Shown piece by piece: positions 46,683 to 60,017 of a DNA stretch of 64,000 nucleotides (within the stretch, counting starts at the first letter, position 1; the number at the start of each line of letters is the position of its first letter). The position numbers and the translations under genes are program-made. This DNA is from Falciphora oryzae (Eukaryota > Ascomycota > Sordariomycetes > Magnaporthales > Magnaporthaceae): positions 672,679 to 736,678 of the forward strand of contig JNVV01000011.1 in the NCBI GenBank assembly GCA_000733355.1. The letters run 5' to 3'. A model generated the notes under the pieces. That model had not been told where the DNA came from and did no database searches. It was given only the letters and a program-made list of their open reading frames with translations.

Positions 46683-48510
46683 TATGTGCGTAGCGACAGC
46701 GGTAAACAAAAACAGTCGTGATCAAAGCTCTCGTCGACAAGACCGAACTGGCTGGTAGCTGCTCTGACAAGGTGGCGGGACGACGTGAAGAGTAATGAGA
46801 AGCGTTGCAATGTCTGTGAGAAGACGATAGGATGAGGGAAATTATACCTCAAGGCGCCGATGTTTTGCTGCTGCTGCCCAAAGTTGATTGCACGAGTGCC
46901 TGGTTGGTGGTCTGGAGCGACATGCAAACCCGTACAGTGTACCTAGAGGTAGGTACCTAGGTACCTACCTACCAGTGTAGCAGGCCAACCTGAGAATTGC
47001 GAGCTCCAGCTTCAGCGCGATGACGTCGTGAGGACGTGATCGGTTGGTGGGGTGAATATCAACAAGCTCTTGCCGTGCTATTACAGCGCTTGCAGGCGCG
47101 GGGGGGGGGATGGGCCTTCACGCCCTGTAGGCACTCGAGCACTGCGATTTGAGACGTGCTACCGGACGTGGATACCACCAGACATTTACGGCGATACGGG
47201 CATGCCAAGCGGCGAGAGCTGTGTGACAGTGGGCACCGATATCCACCCGCGGGCAGCCCCGGCTCCGGGGCCTCAACGAAAAGGAGATTGAGGGTCAATC
47301 CATGCAGACAAGCGCGCGGGGCCAGTGCGGGAAAAGCCCAACGAGAACGTTCTTATCGCGCTAGCGGCTGTTGTCACCTCTTACTGGTCCTCTCTCGTAT
47401 CTGTCGTTCATGGTAGGGGCGGCAATAGTGAAAATTTTCGTCGCCACTAAAACCCATATCAGCCGCGTTTGGTGTTTCTTTCTTTTTCGTCTCCCTCGCT
47501 GGAGCCTTTTCGCCGATCACCCGCCGAAGTCGCTGGGGAACCGATGAACCGTGTCTCGTCTCCGCGAAATTCTGCGCCGGCTTTGCTTGTGTGCTCGGGC
47601 TCTGGGCATGTGTAGCACAGCTGGTTCCTGGGTGGCATCCCGGGCAAATCTCCCTCCTTGTTCACACTGAGTGCTATTTCAAGCTGCTCGTGTAATGTAG
47701 GCTTTGTGATGTGGACCGTCAGGGAGTGCCCCGTGGGGAGAAATCCATATTGCGTAATAATCTATGGAGTTGCCTAAAAAGACAGCTTCACGCAAGAGGG
47801 TCATCGCCTGGTCCCATAGCGTGGACTGGCAATGCATTATCGCTCGAGCTCAGTGGGCCGGAAGAGGGCATGGCGGCGGCCGTGACACCCCACGGCATCG
47901 GCTGTGGGTGACACCTGGTTAGAGGTTTGAGAAAGCAGCAAGTTCAGATAGAGGTCTCCTCCATCTTCGAGTGCATCTCGAGCTGGCTGCTGGCGTCTTG
48001 GCAAATCACTGGCGGCTCCCAGCGGCACAGCGCCACGGCTGGGAAGCTCCAACCATGCAACCCATGCATCCATCAGCTGCAACCCCGCATTTGGACCAGC
48101 TGCGTGCCGGGGTCAGATCACCTAATCCAGCCCCCAGGCCTCGCGGCTGAGCTGCGACACCGGCCACATGCCGCCTCGACGATCCTCCGGCTGCATATCC
48201 TTAGCCTTTACTCACATAAGCCATCGCGCCTAAGAATTATCACATTCAATAACTTCACTCTGTTCCCCCCTATTTCGAGATTCGCAAGCATCCCTGCGCG
48301 CAACCCCTCTCAGAGTTGTCAATTCATCCTCTGCCGAGATCTAGCCTCCCTTTACCGCCGCCGACAGCAAAAGACCGCTCTTAATCTGCGCACCAAGGGC
48401 GGGTCGACATCCTGCCATCGCACGTCCATCCAACCCGCCACACCGCCCCGGACTTCCCGTGTCAGACCTGCCTTTTCCGAGCCAGTATGCGAGGCCCGCC
48501 GGCGTAGACG
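46683..48510. promoter_or_regulatory. Divergent promoter interval between GLC3 and ClpX
   Basis: 1.8 kb. Contains a palindromic AGGTAGGTACCTAGGTACC-type cluster at about 46946-46972 and a G9 run near 47101. Frames on either strand (for example 47927-48772, which overlaps the ClpX start) have low-complexity translations and no splice support. Confidence 0.45.
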
Positions 48511-50383
48511 ATGTCGGTTTTTGCGAGGCCGTACTTCCTGGCCCAGAAGATTTCCCCGACCTTGCGCTGGCGAGCGTCCGCCTCACGCGCCGTCGCCTAC
48601 CACTACCGCCGGGCCCTGTCCGCCTCGGCCACCGCACAATCAGCCAGCCGGACAAGCCACGACTTCAACTCGGGATTCACAAGCAGCTATGACCCATCAG
48701 AAGACTCGGGCCGCGGGCCCATGTTCAGCAAGGCCTCCTTTGGAGTGCCCCAGGTCTACCCTCGCGACCTGAAGCGGCGTGTCGACGACTTCGTCGTGGG
48801 CCAGGACCGCGCCAAGAAGAGCATATGTTCCGTCATATTCAACCACTACCAGGGCCTCCGCCGACGCCACCAGATCGAGGAGTCCGAGAGGCTGTCGCAG
48901 GAGAGGTTGGCGCGCCAAAAGTACATGCGCGACCGCGACATGTACGACCGGCGCCGCGAGGCTCACCCGCTTGAAGGTCGGCACTCCTCTGGCTCTGCTC
49001 ACCAGCGGTATACTGATGACGCCTTCCGTGAAGACGAGTTCCCGGGTCATCGAGAGTCCGTTCAGGGGCTCCATTACGACGCGTCCGCCATAGCAGAAAA
49101 CCTGCTTCTGCCCGACGAGCACGCCATATTGCAGCACGTGAAGATAGACAAGAGCAACCTGCTCTTGATGGGTCCTACTGGAGTCGGGAAAACATATATT
49201 GTCGAGTACGCGCCGTCTATAGCATTGACCGACCGCCCACCCTCTCAACAGGCCAGCCACCCAGACCCTATCCCATATCGCTAACCATGGGCTTTCCTAT
49301 TACAGAACACTGGGGAAGCAACTGAACATCCCTTTCACAATAAGTGACTGCAACGCCTTCACACAAGCTGGCTACATCGGACAAGATGTCGAGGCGTGCA
49401 TCGAAAGGCTGCTAATCGAGGCCAACTATGACGTCAAGGCTACCGAACATGGCATAGTGGTCCTTGATGAGTTCGACAAGCTTGCCAGGAGAGAGACAGT
49501 TAACGGCAGAGATGTAGGGGGCGAGGGTGTCCAGCAGGCTCTCCTGAAGCTTGTGGAAGGGACCAAGGTCACGGTTAACGTAAAGGACAACAGGTCCTCG
49601 CGGTCCGCCAGCCCGATCACCAGCAACTACGGCGCTGGCTCGTCGTCTTCGCAGCAGTCCCCACCCCAGTCGCCCAAGGTTGACCAGTACACAGTCGACA
49701 CCAGCAATATCCTCTTTGTCTTTTGCGGCGCATTCGTGGGCCTTGACAAGGTCGTGCTGAGACGGGTTGCCAAGCCATCCATCGGGTTCGGCGCCGAGCC
49801 GTCTGGCCGCTCCTCCCTCCCGCGGGAGATGTACGCCCATCTGCCGCATCAGCCGACTTCAGTCGAGCCTGGGGCCAGCGGCTTCACGCCCTTGGATCTC
49901 ACGACGCCAGCGGACCTGCAGTCGTTTGGATTTATCCCTGAGCTTATCGGGCGCGTGCACAATATCTGCGCTCTGACCCCGCTATCGCTCAGCGAGCTGC
50001 TCCGCATCCTCACAGAACCGCGCAACAGCCTAGTGGCGCAGTACACGGCTCTGTTCGAGACGTACCCCAGCAGGCTATATTTCACCCGGCGGGCACTGTA
50101 CGCCATCGCTCAGCGCGCCGCCAAGAACGAGACCGGGGCAAGGGGACTCAAGATGGAGATGGAGCGCGTCCTCGCGGAGCCTATCTTCGAAGCCCCGACG
50201 CACTACGTCGTCATAACCGAAGCGTGCGTCAAGGGCACTGCGAAGGCGTGTTACTGGGGAAAGGACGGCCGCTTGGAGGTCGAGCGCTGCCTGAGGGAGG
50301 AGGATGACATGGAGAGGACCGGTGACGATGGTTCGGCGGGTACCTTCGAACAATACCGCGAAGCCGGCCAGAGCGGGGCATGA
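48511..50383 (+). CDS. MCX1: Mitochondrial ClpX-type unfoldase (Mcx1-like)
   Basis: Exons 48511-49205 and 49306-50383 (100-nt intron, donor GTACGC, acceptor TTACAG, phase 2) give 590 residues. The first 40 residues are Arg/Ala/Ser-rich without acids, a mitochondrial targeting signal. The AAA+ core has YPRDLKRRVDDFVVGQDRAK, Walker A GPTGVGKT (221-228), split just after by the intron, DCNAFTQAGYIGQDVE, Walker B IVVLDEFD (about 282-289) and sensor-2 GARGLKMEMERVL. The bacterial N-terminal zinc-binding domain is absent, as in yeast Mcx1. Two insertions stand out: an Arg/Asp/Glu-rich one at about 125-190 and a Ser/Pro-rich one (SPITSNYGAGSSSSQQSPPQ) at about 365-400. It should unfold matrix proteins; no ClpP is in the window. 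Confidence 0.95.
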
Positions 50384-50814
50384 GATATACGACGCTGCGG
50401 ATGGCTGCCCGTATTCATCACGAGTTTTTTTTTGGTATTCTTATAATGGTTCAGGGTTGGCGTTTTTGGAGTGACTCGCACACGCACGATTCATGGCATC
50501 GTTTATTCAAAGCATTTGCTCTCCTGGCGATATTTATTATATCACCAATAAACAAAAATGGCATATTGTCACGTTGGCGCCGAGGTTGGATGCCCAGAGA
50601 TGCCTACTGCGAGCAGCAACCATCCACGTGGGTGGATCACTGTGATGAACTCAAAGAAATGTTGTCTAGCTTCCGTCGTAGTACAGTATTTACACCAACC
50701 ACCCTAGGGAATGATACCCGCGAACCTGAGCATCCCGTCAAGGCTTTTAAACATGGGCAAATGGCCATGAGGACGAGCTGCACTTTGGTACTGAGAGAGT
50801 GAGATAAAAAGGGT

Positions 50815-51725
50815 TCAACGCTTGGCCGGGGGAGACTGAACCATGCCCTTGCCCGAGTATCCCTCGGACGAGATACCGGTAAGAGGGTCCGCGTTTTGAG
50901 ACTGCCGTGATATCTTCAGTTAGCAGGCTGGATCTTGGTGCAGTGGGTTCGCCAAGGCATGCACATACCTTCAGGTACTCGTTGGTCTGCTCCTGCCACT
51001 CCTTGGTCATGGTGGACGGGGCCGGGCCGGCAAACGAGCGGATAAGGCCAAAGAGGGCAAGGCTGACACCCATACCGACGGCGACGTACAGAGCAACCTT
51101 CTTGCCCTCTCCAGGGGGGTCGAGGGCGCGGGGGCCGTGTGCACCAAAGGCAATCCAGTATGCTGCATTATGAGAGGGTTTGAGTCAGTTTCGGAAGCGC
51201 CTCGCACCCGCCCCCTGGTGCTGGTCTGCATGGCCGGGCTCCTGGGGCACATTGGTTGGCTGTCGGATATTGTAGGTCGAGGTGAGGGGGGGAGGAGGAA
51301 GCAGTGGTGGATATATATGTCGCGCGCAACCCTCCGCGGACTGAACAAATGAACCCCATCGTGCAGCTCCCCCAACCCCACCCCGTGGGCAATCACCGGA
51401 GCCAGTGCGGTCGGACGAGTCTGCATGCATCGCCGACGTGACGAGGTACGGCCGGATCGCCGGCAGTTCAATCGATTGACTTACCGGCCTTCTTCTCCTG
51501 CAGGCTCAGCTCGGCCCAGTTCTCCTTCATGCGGTCCCTCAGCGCCATCCACAGCTCGGCCTGCTCCTGCAGGGGCATGCCCTCCCATCTCTTCTCGATG
51601 TTGGCTAGCATTGGCTTGGACAGGGCGTGGGTGGAGGCGGCGCGGCAGGCCATCGGGGCCGACGAGGCCCAGCTGGCCTGGAGGACACTGCGACGCAGCA
51701 TGGTCGAGCCCGTGGTGCGTAGCAT
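50815..51725 (-). CDS. COX5: Cytochrome c oxidase subunit COX5 (mammalian COX4 family)
   Basis: Exons (minus strand) 51725-51485, 51162-50969 and 50901-50815 give 173 residues; introns are 322 and 67 nt (donors GTAAGT and GTATGT). The N-terminus MLRTTGSTMLRRSVLQAS is a mitochondrial presequence. Then come HALSKPMLANIEKRWEGMP and QAELWMALRDRMKENW, typical COX IV matrix motifs, AYWIAFGAHGPRALDPP at the splice join, one membrane span (VALYVAVGMGVSLALFGLI) and TMTKEWQEQTNEYLK. The subunit is nuclear-encoded and sits in the inner membrane as an early assembly and regulatory part of complex IV. Intron 1 is long for this genome. Confidence 0.95.
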
Positions 51726-53271
51726 CGTGACGGGATGTGGGATTCGAGGGCGATCGGAGCGAAGGAGACAGGTCTCTGGGCCTGCTCGAGGCTAATTGGG
51801 CGCTGGGGGCGAGGTCGTACGGCGGCTGCCTTCGATGGGCTCGGTCGGTTTGCGTGTGGAGGAGCTTTGGACTCGGCAGCAATTGCGAGGATTTTTGACC
51901 ACAGACAAAACCTCGTATGATGCCGCCCCAATCGGACCTGGCTGGATGGAGAAGCTCGGAATTGCGGCTGCCTGAGTCAGCATGGGAGTCACGTGTCGAC
52001 CCCCCATTCCCCTCCAACTTCCCTGTTGCCGAGCGATCTTATCTTGCCGTGAACCTTGATCTTCAAGTGTCTTGTAATTTCCTGGAATGATTTTCTGTTA
52101 CGACGGGATTTGATAGGCAAATGACGTCTCCATGCTCGCCTGGAATGGGTGTTACACTTCCGTGCTGCCAATTAGATCTACCTATACATGTGGGATTCTA
52201 CACTATCTCAAACAGACACTGAGGCTGAGGCTGAGGCTGAGGCTGTTATCCACTGTGGCTCGGCGGGCACCCTTCAATCGTTGCTCAAGCATATAAAAAT
52301 ACGCGATCGTGGGACTGATGACGGCAGGCCCTGATGTATCTCGGGACAATATCGTCACAAGTCGGTAGCCATTCAACAAGCCTCATAAACATGTATCAAG
52401 ACCCTCCTTTCCTCTCATCAGATTTCTCTTCTGTTGTCGGCCGATCGATCTGGTTTTGTTCCTTGCCCCTGACCTGCTGCCATGCATCACTGAACGCATT
52501 TTCTGGTTACTTCCTATTTACATCGCCGGAGCATTCAAAGAAGGCGAGGGAGTGTGCAAACCTCTTTTTTGTGACTTGAGAGTCATTCGCATTATTCTTC
52601 GAAGCATTTTCGAGCGGTTCCCGGAGGGTATAGTAGGCTGGATGGTTGCAGTGTTCCATTGGGTCAGCATCTGGGGAGCCCAATGACATCCAACAAAAGA
52701 GGAAAATGCAAAAAAAAAAAAAAAAAAAAAAAAATAGACACACCATTCCAGAGACCAAACCCAACGGCTATCACCGGGAGAGCATGGCGGGACAGACTCA
52801 TCCCGAAGGCCTACGGAGTCTCCTGTCGAGAGACGGCTTCTGTGATATTTGTCAGGTATAAGTTATGGTATCCGGACAGTGTTCCGATGTTGACGTCGGA
52901 CGGCGCATTTACCCCTGGAGGATACCATCTCCAGCGATGCACGTGAATGATGCATCTCAGGCGAGTGGAGCTTGGACCATGTGTCTGGTGGGGCTAGGTC
53001 GGCTCGCCACTTAACGCCATCAATTACGTGCAGTCGCGTCAATTCAGATCTCACTGGAGACGCGTCTTTTGCCCGAACATCCCTGCACCTCCAGAGCTTC
53101 CAGGGTGCCTGCTTCAATCCAACCGAACCAAAAGTGTGGTCTGGTTTGTTCAACATCTCGCTCGGATTCAGGAGAAAAAACAAACAAAAATAACAAACTC
53201 GCATTGCGCTTTCAAGAAGCTTAGTCCTTTCCATGGAACCCCAACCGACGTCACCATGATTTATCGGCGCA
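51726..53271. promoter_or_regulatory. Divergent promoter interval between COX5 and Mus7
   Basis: 1.5 kb. Contains a short GCTGAG-type repeat at 52221-52246 and an A25 run at 52710-52734. No gene seen. Confidence 0.45.
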
Positions 53272-56200
53272 ATGCGGACTTGGAAGGAATCAGGAGAAGT
53301 CCCGGACTCGGACGACGAGGAGTTCGACAGCCAGAGCTCACCAGGTAGCCCGACGTCCTCGGCCCTGCCGTTGGCCCCGCTACCCCCGACCGACGCCGAC
53401 GATATCTGGAGCGTCCCCCCATCGCCCGAACCACAACACGCTGCACCAGCTCGCGGTCTGCTGGCTTCCGAGGCCCCCGCTTCTCCCGCCGAGAGGGATC
53501 CGAGCCCGCAATGTTCTTCTCCTCTGTCGCCTCCCCCGGAGGACGTCGAGTCCTTTGCCCCCACGCCATGCCGAGATCCTACTCCAATACCGAAGGGTAT
53601 TCGATTGCCACCTACATCCCCGGCCCCAGCCTTATCTTCGGTGTCTCGAAGAAATGCGCCCGGACCTCGGAGTCAGTCGCCTCCGTCTTCTCCTCAAGCC
53701 CCCCTGGTGGCCGCTTCGGCATCTGTCTCGCCCTCAAGGCAAGTTGCCGTTCGCCTTGAGCGGTCTCTTCGCCCCCGGAAACCGATCCAGGAACACCCGT
53801 ACGTGCTGGAGGATGCGCAATACCACCGCTTTATGAAGTCCCATGGCTTCAAGCCCGTTCGAGTTGTTGTCGAAGATGAAGCTGCCGACGGCCGTCGAAG
53901 GAGCCAGGGCGACGAGTCTCAGGATCCGGAGTTTTCTGCCGAAGACAGCCGGCCGGCATCTGCGGGTGCGCCGGGCGACACGCAAGAGAGTCAGCCAGTT
54001 TATTTTGGTGACGAGGCCGACGACAGGGACGAACTGGCACCGACCCCTTCGCCCAAAACATCATCTCAGACCCGGGCAACATCGAGCGGGCGACCAAGTC
54101 CTGCAGACGATACAGACAACACAAGTTTGATAGGTGACGACGATCTGCCCTCGGTGGCAGACTTGCTCCGTCGGCCCCAGGACCACCGTCCGAGGCCCTT
54201 CAAACGGACATACTCCTCGAGATCGTCCGCCAGTGCAAAGCGGCGCAAATCTGGACTGCACGGCGACGATGCAACTCCGACCCCGACCTTCAAGCCTGTG
54301 GAGATCTATGACTTGCCTTCCTCGCCCCCAGCAGGCCCGTCTCGGCGCTCGGCGGCAAAAAGTGCCTCTCGTCTTGCCAGTGTGTCCCCACAGCAAAGCG
54401 CCAAAGCACCCCTGTCTGCCACGTCGTCTACGCCATCACGACGCCCCCTACGCGAGGAGGTTGTCAGCCTGCTCGATGATGGGGATAGCAGTGACGACTC
54501 GGCTAGCACGGAGAGCGAGTCCGAGGCGATCCGCCGCAATGTGAGAAAGATTCGCGGCGTGCTTCCGGCTTCCTGGCTCCGCTTAGACCAAGTCAAAAAC
54601 CACAAACCCGATAAACCATCCCTGAGCAGACGCAGCCCTCCTGGGTCTCCGAAACGAGTGGCCAAGAGGGGCGTTGCTCTGCCGAGACATGCCCCGACAC
54701 CGTCAAATCCTCCTTCTACAGCGCTTGATTTCTTGTTTGACGATGATAACGACAGCGATAATCATAATGATGACAGCATTTACGAAATGGGTGGGCCGGT
54801 CGGCGCGTTGGATAAGTCTTCCCTGCCGGGCCGAACGGGTTCAGAACAATCAATGCCGTTGTTTATAGACGATGGTGATATCTCCGTGGACGAGGAGGAC
54901 ACGATCGATAGAATGTTGCCAGGGAGGAACAGAAAAAGGAAAACAGACGACATTTCAGAAGACGGATCGTCCATGAGCTGGAAAAAGTCTTCGACCCGTG
55001 CAGGCATTCAGGGGAATACGACCAACCCCAGAAAACGGCAGCAAAAGATCACGGCAACTTTCGCATCCAAAAGCAGTGGACCCGGCATCAGATCCACCAG
55101 CCGCGTGAGCTCAGGGTTGCGCCGCTCGTCTTCTTCTCGGAGTTATGGTCTGGGCACCGGGCGCTCCTCCGCTAGAGGCGAAAGGCCCCCCCTATTGAGC
55201 GTTCTTGACGTTGTCAAAACCAACGCACCTGCTTTCCTCAGGATAGCTGCTCGGACCGCCAGGAGAGCCCCCAACCAAGGCAAATCTAGTCCCTCGCGGA
55301 AGCAGATCAACCTCGGCAATCGCAAAGATAATGTCGATGCGCTCTCCGTTCTGCGAGACTGGAAGACGGGCAAGATCCGGCCAAGGGTTCCTGCGAAGAC
55401 GCCGCAGCGAAAGCTGGGCTCGGTGCCGCAAGCTCCCGCGCCCCCACTAGGCGAACGGTCGGCAAACATACCAAGCAAGACCCTGGAGCGCGAGCCGGCG
55501 GTTAGCTTTGTTGCGCCGAAGAGAGTTGCAAAGCGGTCTCACACGCAGCCACGCGCTACAGCCAACGTCAAGAGCGTGTCTCCAGCGCCTGGTAAGGCGC
55601 CGGGCGCTGCCACATCGCGAACCAGCAGCAAGCTCCGGCGTCATGATTCCTCCTCTAGGCCTGCTCAGCTCGAGACTCTAGAGACTGATCGGCCTGGCAA
55701 GTTTGCTTTCCTTGCCCAGAAGAGGTCGTTGGATGCATCGTACCGGAGGAGCAAGAGTGCACACGGACCTGCTGCCGCCCGGCTGGAACAATACATCGAC
55801 AGCATTGTGCCTGAGACTGACGGTGATCATGGCGAGGCTGTTTTACGGACGGCACCGCAAATCACCGAGGTCGAAAACTCAAAGAAAACCCAACCACGCC
55901 GGCCGCGGCTCCGCAAACAACATGCCCCGCGCTTCGTCGATGTCACTGCACCCCAGTTTCTACATGCAGCGGATCCTCTCCCTGACGAAGCTGTTCTCAT
56001 CGAAGGTAGCTCCATGGTGCGAGACAATGACAAGCTCAATGGGCTGGGGCCTTTTGGGACTCATTACACCCATCATTTTGAGATCTTCCCCCTGGACGAT
56101 GGTGTGTTCTTTCACGAGAGCACGTTTATTGCTCGTGGGCGGCTTGAGAAAGCTCAACAGGGTCAGTTCCTTGAAAAGGCTAGGCGAGTCCGGCCGAGGG

Positions 56201-59200
56201 CATCCTTTCAGCTTGGTGGCAAAACGCTATGTTGGGGTCCCTGGGACGATAGGACCTCCTCGGAACTAGGGGTCGTCGTGGACTCGATTGTCGATCATGT
56301 TACAGAGCCAGCTGCCAGGGCTGGATCTGCTCTGACGACTCCCGTGATCATTGCCGCCTCCGACTTCATCGTCGACTTCGTCGAGGACGCGGCCAGCTTT
56401 TCTGATGACGGAAGCATCAAAGCCTTTCTTTGTCGATCCCTCGAGATTACGCGCGGCTTCATCAGCCGTCTGGAGGAGCGTCTTAACTCAAGCGCGCGTC
56501 ACAATCGCGACAAGACACTCCTCGACATATTGCCAAGATTTCTCACATTCACCCTTCTCTTGCTTCGACTATCGCTGGAGGTGCCCGACCTCACGCATCA
56601 GTCTTTTGAAATTGAGGAAGCATTGAAAAAGCTGGCCACGCTGTCCTGCAGAATTCTGGTGTCTTCGGGATTCGGTGTTGTCGAGGAGACGTTTGCAGAT
56701 CTCCAGCGGCTTTCCTACAGGGAGCGAGGGATCAGGGCGGATAGAGGCGAGCTGATGCTGTGGGTTGTTCTGATGAGAGTCCTCCATGCCGCCAACCTCC
56801 GCAGGGGTGGTTTCTGGGACATCTTCGGCTCTGTCATTTTTACGCCCGGGCTTGCCGCGTGTTCAGACGTTCAGCAGCTCGAGGAAGCTTGGAGGGCCCT
56901 CTTCACTCTTCTACCCCTGACGGAGTTCAGCGATATGGGCGTCCTCGCTGGCGGGCTTCGCCTTCGCGAGCCTTACGACGGCTGGGCCATGCCTCAGGCG
57001 CTCTTGAAGCGGGTCCTGCAGCTGTACCAAAAAAATCCCAGCCAGGCGCCGAGCTTCAACGACTACTGCAGGGCTCTTCTTGGACGATGCCACTATCTGG
57101 TGGAGCAATGGGGCTGGCGAAAGTGTGCTGGCATCGTCGGATTGGTTTTCGACTTCTTCGGCGCCCAAAACCTGGCTCATCTTCGAAATGAAGAGGTCTA
57201 CAAGTCGCCCCTATTCCTTGAGAAACTTATTGATAGCCCATCGCTCGCTATTGCTCCCGAGGACAGGTGCTTCCACATATTCGTCAAGGTTGTCGGCCTG
57301 GCTATCAGAAGCCTCAGGGGTGCCGGACTGATCAAGGATGTCAAAAACCTGGTGGCGCGAATCCTCCCCAACCATACTCGCCAGTATTCCAAGGAACAGG
57401 ACATGCATCAGCACGAGCTCGCGGCGCTACGGAACCATCACGATCTTCTCTGCACCCTCTTCTGGGCATGCCCCGCCGATCTGCGCCCAGGCGTCCACCT
57501 CATCGAGAAGCTCGTTGTTCCTGGCACCTCACATAGGGCTGCCTGTCTCGTCAACCTCAGGGCATGGGGCCAACTCGCACGATTTGTCGTCTTCTCCGGT
57601 GAAGACGCGGCGGTATTTAGGCCGTTCCTTGCGTGGCAAAACAACATGTTTCGGCAAACGCTGGAACAGTACGTCAACGCCGAGTCGGACATGCAGCAGC
57701 AGCTCCAAGCTCTCGGCGAGGGCGCTCGCCAGGATATTGGTGCGAGCATGGTCAAGGGCACGATTCTGGCCAACAAGGCCGGGGCTATGGATGTGCTGTA
57801 CTGCTCGGTTCAGTCTTCCCTGGAGGTGCTCAAGGTTGCACCCTCTCTAGCAGCGGCCACATACTCCCTCAACACCTGTGAGCTCCCGTCAATTGAGTTC
57901 TTGTTTCCTTTGCCTGTTATTCAACATAGCTAACCTCCCTGAAGACCAACTGTCGCAAGTGTTTACGGCGCTGGACATTTCGTCCACCAGGTTCGACTGG
58001 AACATCCTACGGGTTACCATCGAGACTGTCGAGCGGTACCTGGATCGGGTTGATCGGGCTCTTGACCACCAGTATTCTATCGAGTCGGACGACGCTGGCG
58101 AGCACGACGAGGCCGAGGAGGCGATCTTGGTAAGAGCTCATGCCGTATCCTCTGGGTCACTCATGTGGGGTCAAGATAGCGATGATTGGAATGGCTTGTT
58201 TCTAACTATGAAGTTGACTACTAGTTGATTGACCATCTGCTCGCCGGGGGCTTGTTTTCCACCGCAAGAAAGATGCTGTCAAGGCTCGAGGCCAAATCCT
58301 CGAAGCGTCCTGGAGCCAAGGAGAGCCTGTGCGCAGAACAGCTCGTGCTTTTGTCGGCGAGAGTAGCCAACCGTTTCCTCCAGAGCGGCGTCACTGTAAG
58401 TCATTAGTGAAGTTTACTGAACATCGCGTCGGGGCGTATACTAATACCAGCGCACAGCGTTTGCAAACATTCTTCTCGCAGGGGAAGTACGGTGTTTTCC
58501 GTGGGGCGCCCCAGAGACTCTCGCATGTACAGAGGAGGTACCTGGCACTCTTCACCGCAGCTTTGGTAAAGAACAGTATGCTCGACTTCAAGGATCTGGG
58601 CATGACTGTCTTCGAGATCTGGATGCTCTCGGTCGTCAGCCCTTCTTCGGCGACAGAACACGTTCCTCGGCTATCGGAGGCCCTCCGGCTGCACAACCTT
58701 GCCTGGGCCAAGGGGGTACCGGCTCCCACTGGGTTCCGGCTCGACTACCGCACCTGCCGAGAGCTTTTCGCGCACGCAATCTCGTCCATGAGGGCTTCGT
58801 TGCGTACGTCCGGTGGCAGCACGCAACGACCAGCGCGACAACGTGAAGAGCTAGGCAAGACGCTTCGGTCCGTGATGGACCAAATGAAGCGAGATCTCGC
58901 AAGTCTCAAGCCCAGCCGCAGCGAGCACCTGGACTTTGTGGATTTCGTCCGGAGCATTGTCGCCCTGATTAGGTCTCACGGTGAGGACTTTTGCGCCGTC
59001 GACCAGTTCTTCCTCGAGGTCAGTGCAGAGTACTCGCCGTCTCCGGAAGACCCTCAGCTGCACCTTGCGCGCATCATGGCGTACGGCATCCGGCTCGGCG
59101 AAGGCGATGCGACCACAACGCCGACCTTGTTCTACTATCTCTACAACAACTTCAAGACGGCGGTGATACGGGATAAGCTCGACGGCGAGGTCAGCATCCT

Positions 59201-60017
59201 ACGACGTTGCACGGACAACCCCCACATTCTCGGATTCTTGCTGAGCCGCATGCTGCCCGCGCTCCTGCGTGCAGTAGCAGGCACAACGCAAGCATGGCCT
59301 CTCCTCGAGGTCTACTCCGGCGCCTTGTGTCATCTTCTAACCAGATCCTGCGTTCCGTTCTTGATCCGCGAAGGGTATGCGGAGGACGTGCTCTCTCTAC
59401 TCTCGACGATCCTCACAAGCATCGAGACTCTCAAGACGCAGGCCGGCGGCAACATGCTGAGCGCGGAGCAACTTAATATTGTAGTGCAACTGGTGACTTT
59501 GGTCAGTAGCCTGCGCCCTTCTCTGACCATGTATGCCTTCACTCTGGATGGCCCCAACGCCGTGGTCCTGTCGAGGGTCGTCCACTCGCTTTCGTTATTC
59601 TGCGAGGCCGTGGTGAACGAGCTGGGCCGGGGCGAACACGCGGGCGACGGGAGTGCCGAACCATACGACACAGATGCGCTCCTCAGCGGGATCCAGTACC
59701 ACGACCCCGAAGACCTGGGAATGCTCGCGCAGGACAGGAACCCGCACATCGAGAGTTTCTCGCGATACGTTATGTCAGACGTCCAGAAAAATTGGACTGT
59801 CGCGAGCGGAAAAATCATCATCCGGGCTCCTGGAAACAGCGCCACTCAGCCTGGGACGCAGGCTGTGCAAGCCGCTAGGTACGAGCTGTGGGATATGAAC
59901 AGCCTGCGGCGTAGGCTCTTGGACCAGTGCAGTTTATGGTGCTCGAGAGCAGCGCCTACCAATGGGGGAAGGCGGCGACCGTGGCCGGTGCGGGCTCGCA
60001 ACCCGGTAGAGCTTTGA
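53272..60017 (+). CDS. MMS22: Mus7/Mms22 family replication-repair scaffold
   Basis: Exons 53272-57877, 57930-58129, 58225-58395 and 58458-60017 (phases 1, 0, 0) give about 2178 residues. Introns are 52, 95 and 62 nt with GTGAGC, GTAAGA and GTAAGT donors. The start MRTWKESGEVPDSDDEEFD matches the conserved Mus7 opening. Residues 20-880 are disordered, Ser/Pro-rich and basic. From about 930 to the end the protein is helical, including FGTHYTHHFEIFPL, LRNHHDLLCTLFWACP, HRAACLVNLRAWGQLARFVV and AVFRPFLAWQNNMF. Mms22/Mus7 works with the Rtt101-Mms1 cullin ligase (Cul8/Rtt107 axis in yeast) at stalled forks; that partner set is family knowledge. The splice acceptor for exon 4 was chosen because it alone restores frame. 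Confidence 0.88.

Noticed and set aside
47927..48772. 281-codon + strand frame overlapping the ClpX start
   Set aside because: Different frame from ClpX, basic low-complexity translation, no domain; it shadows the ClpX coding region and leader.
53300..55900. Antisense frames inside the Mus7 gene
   Set aside because: Mirror frames of low-complexity Ser/Arg/Pro coding sequence; no independent start or splice logic.
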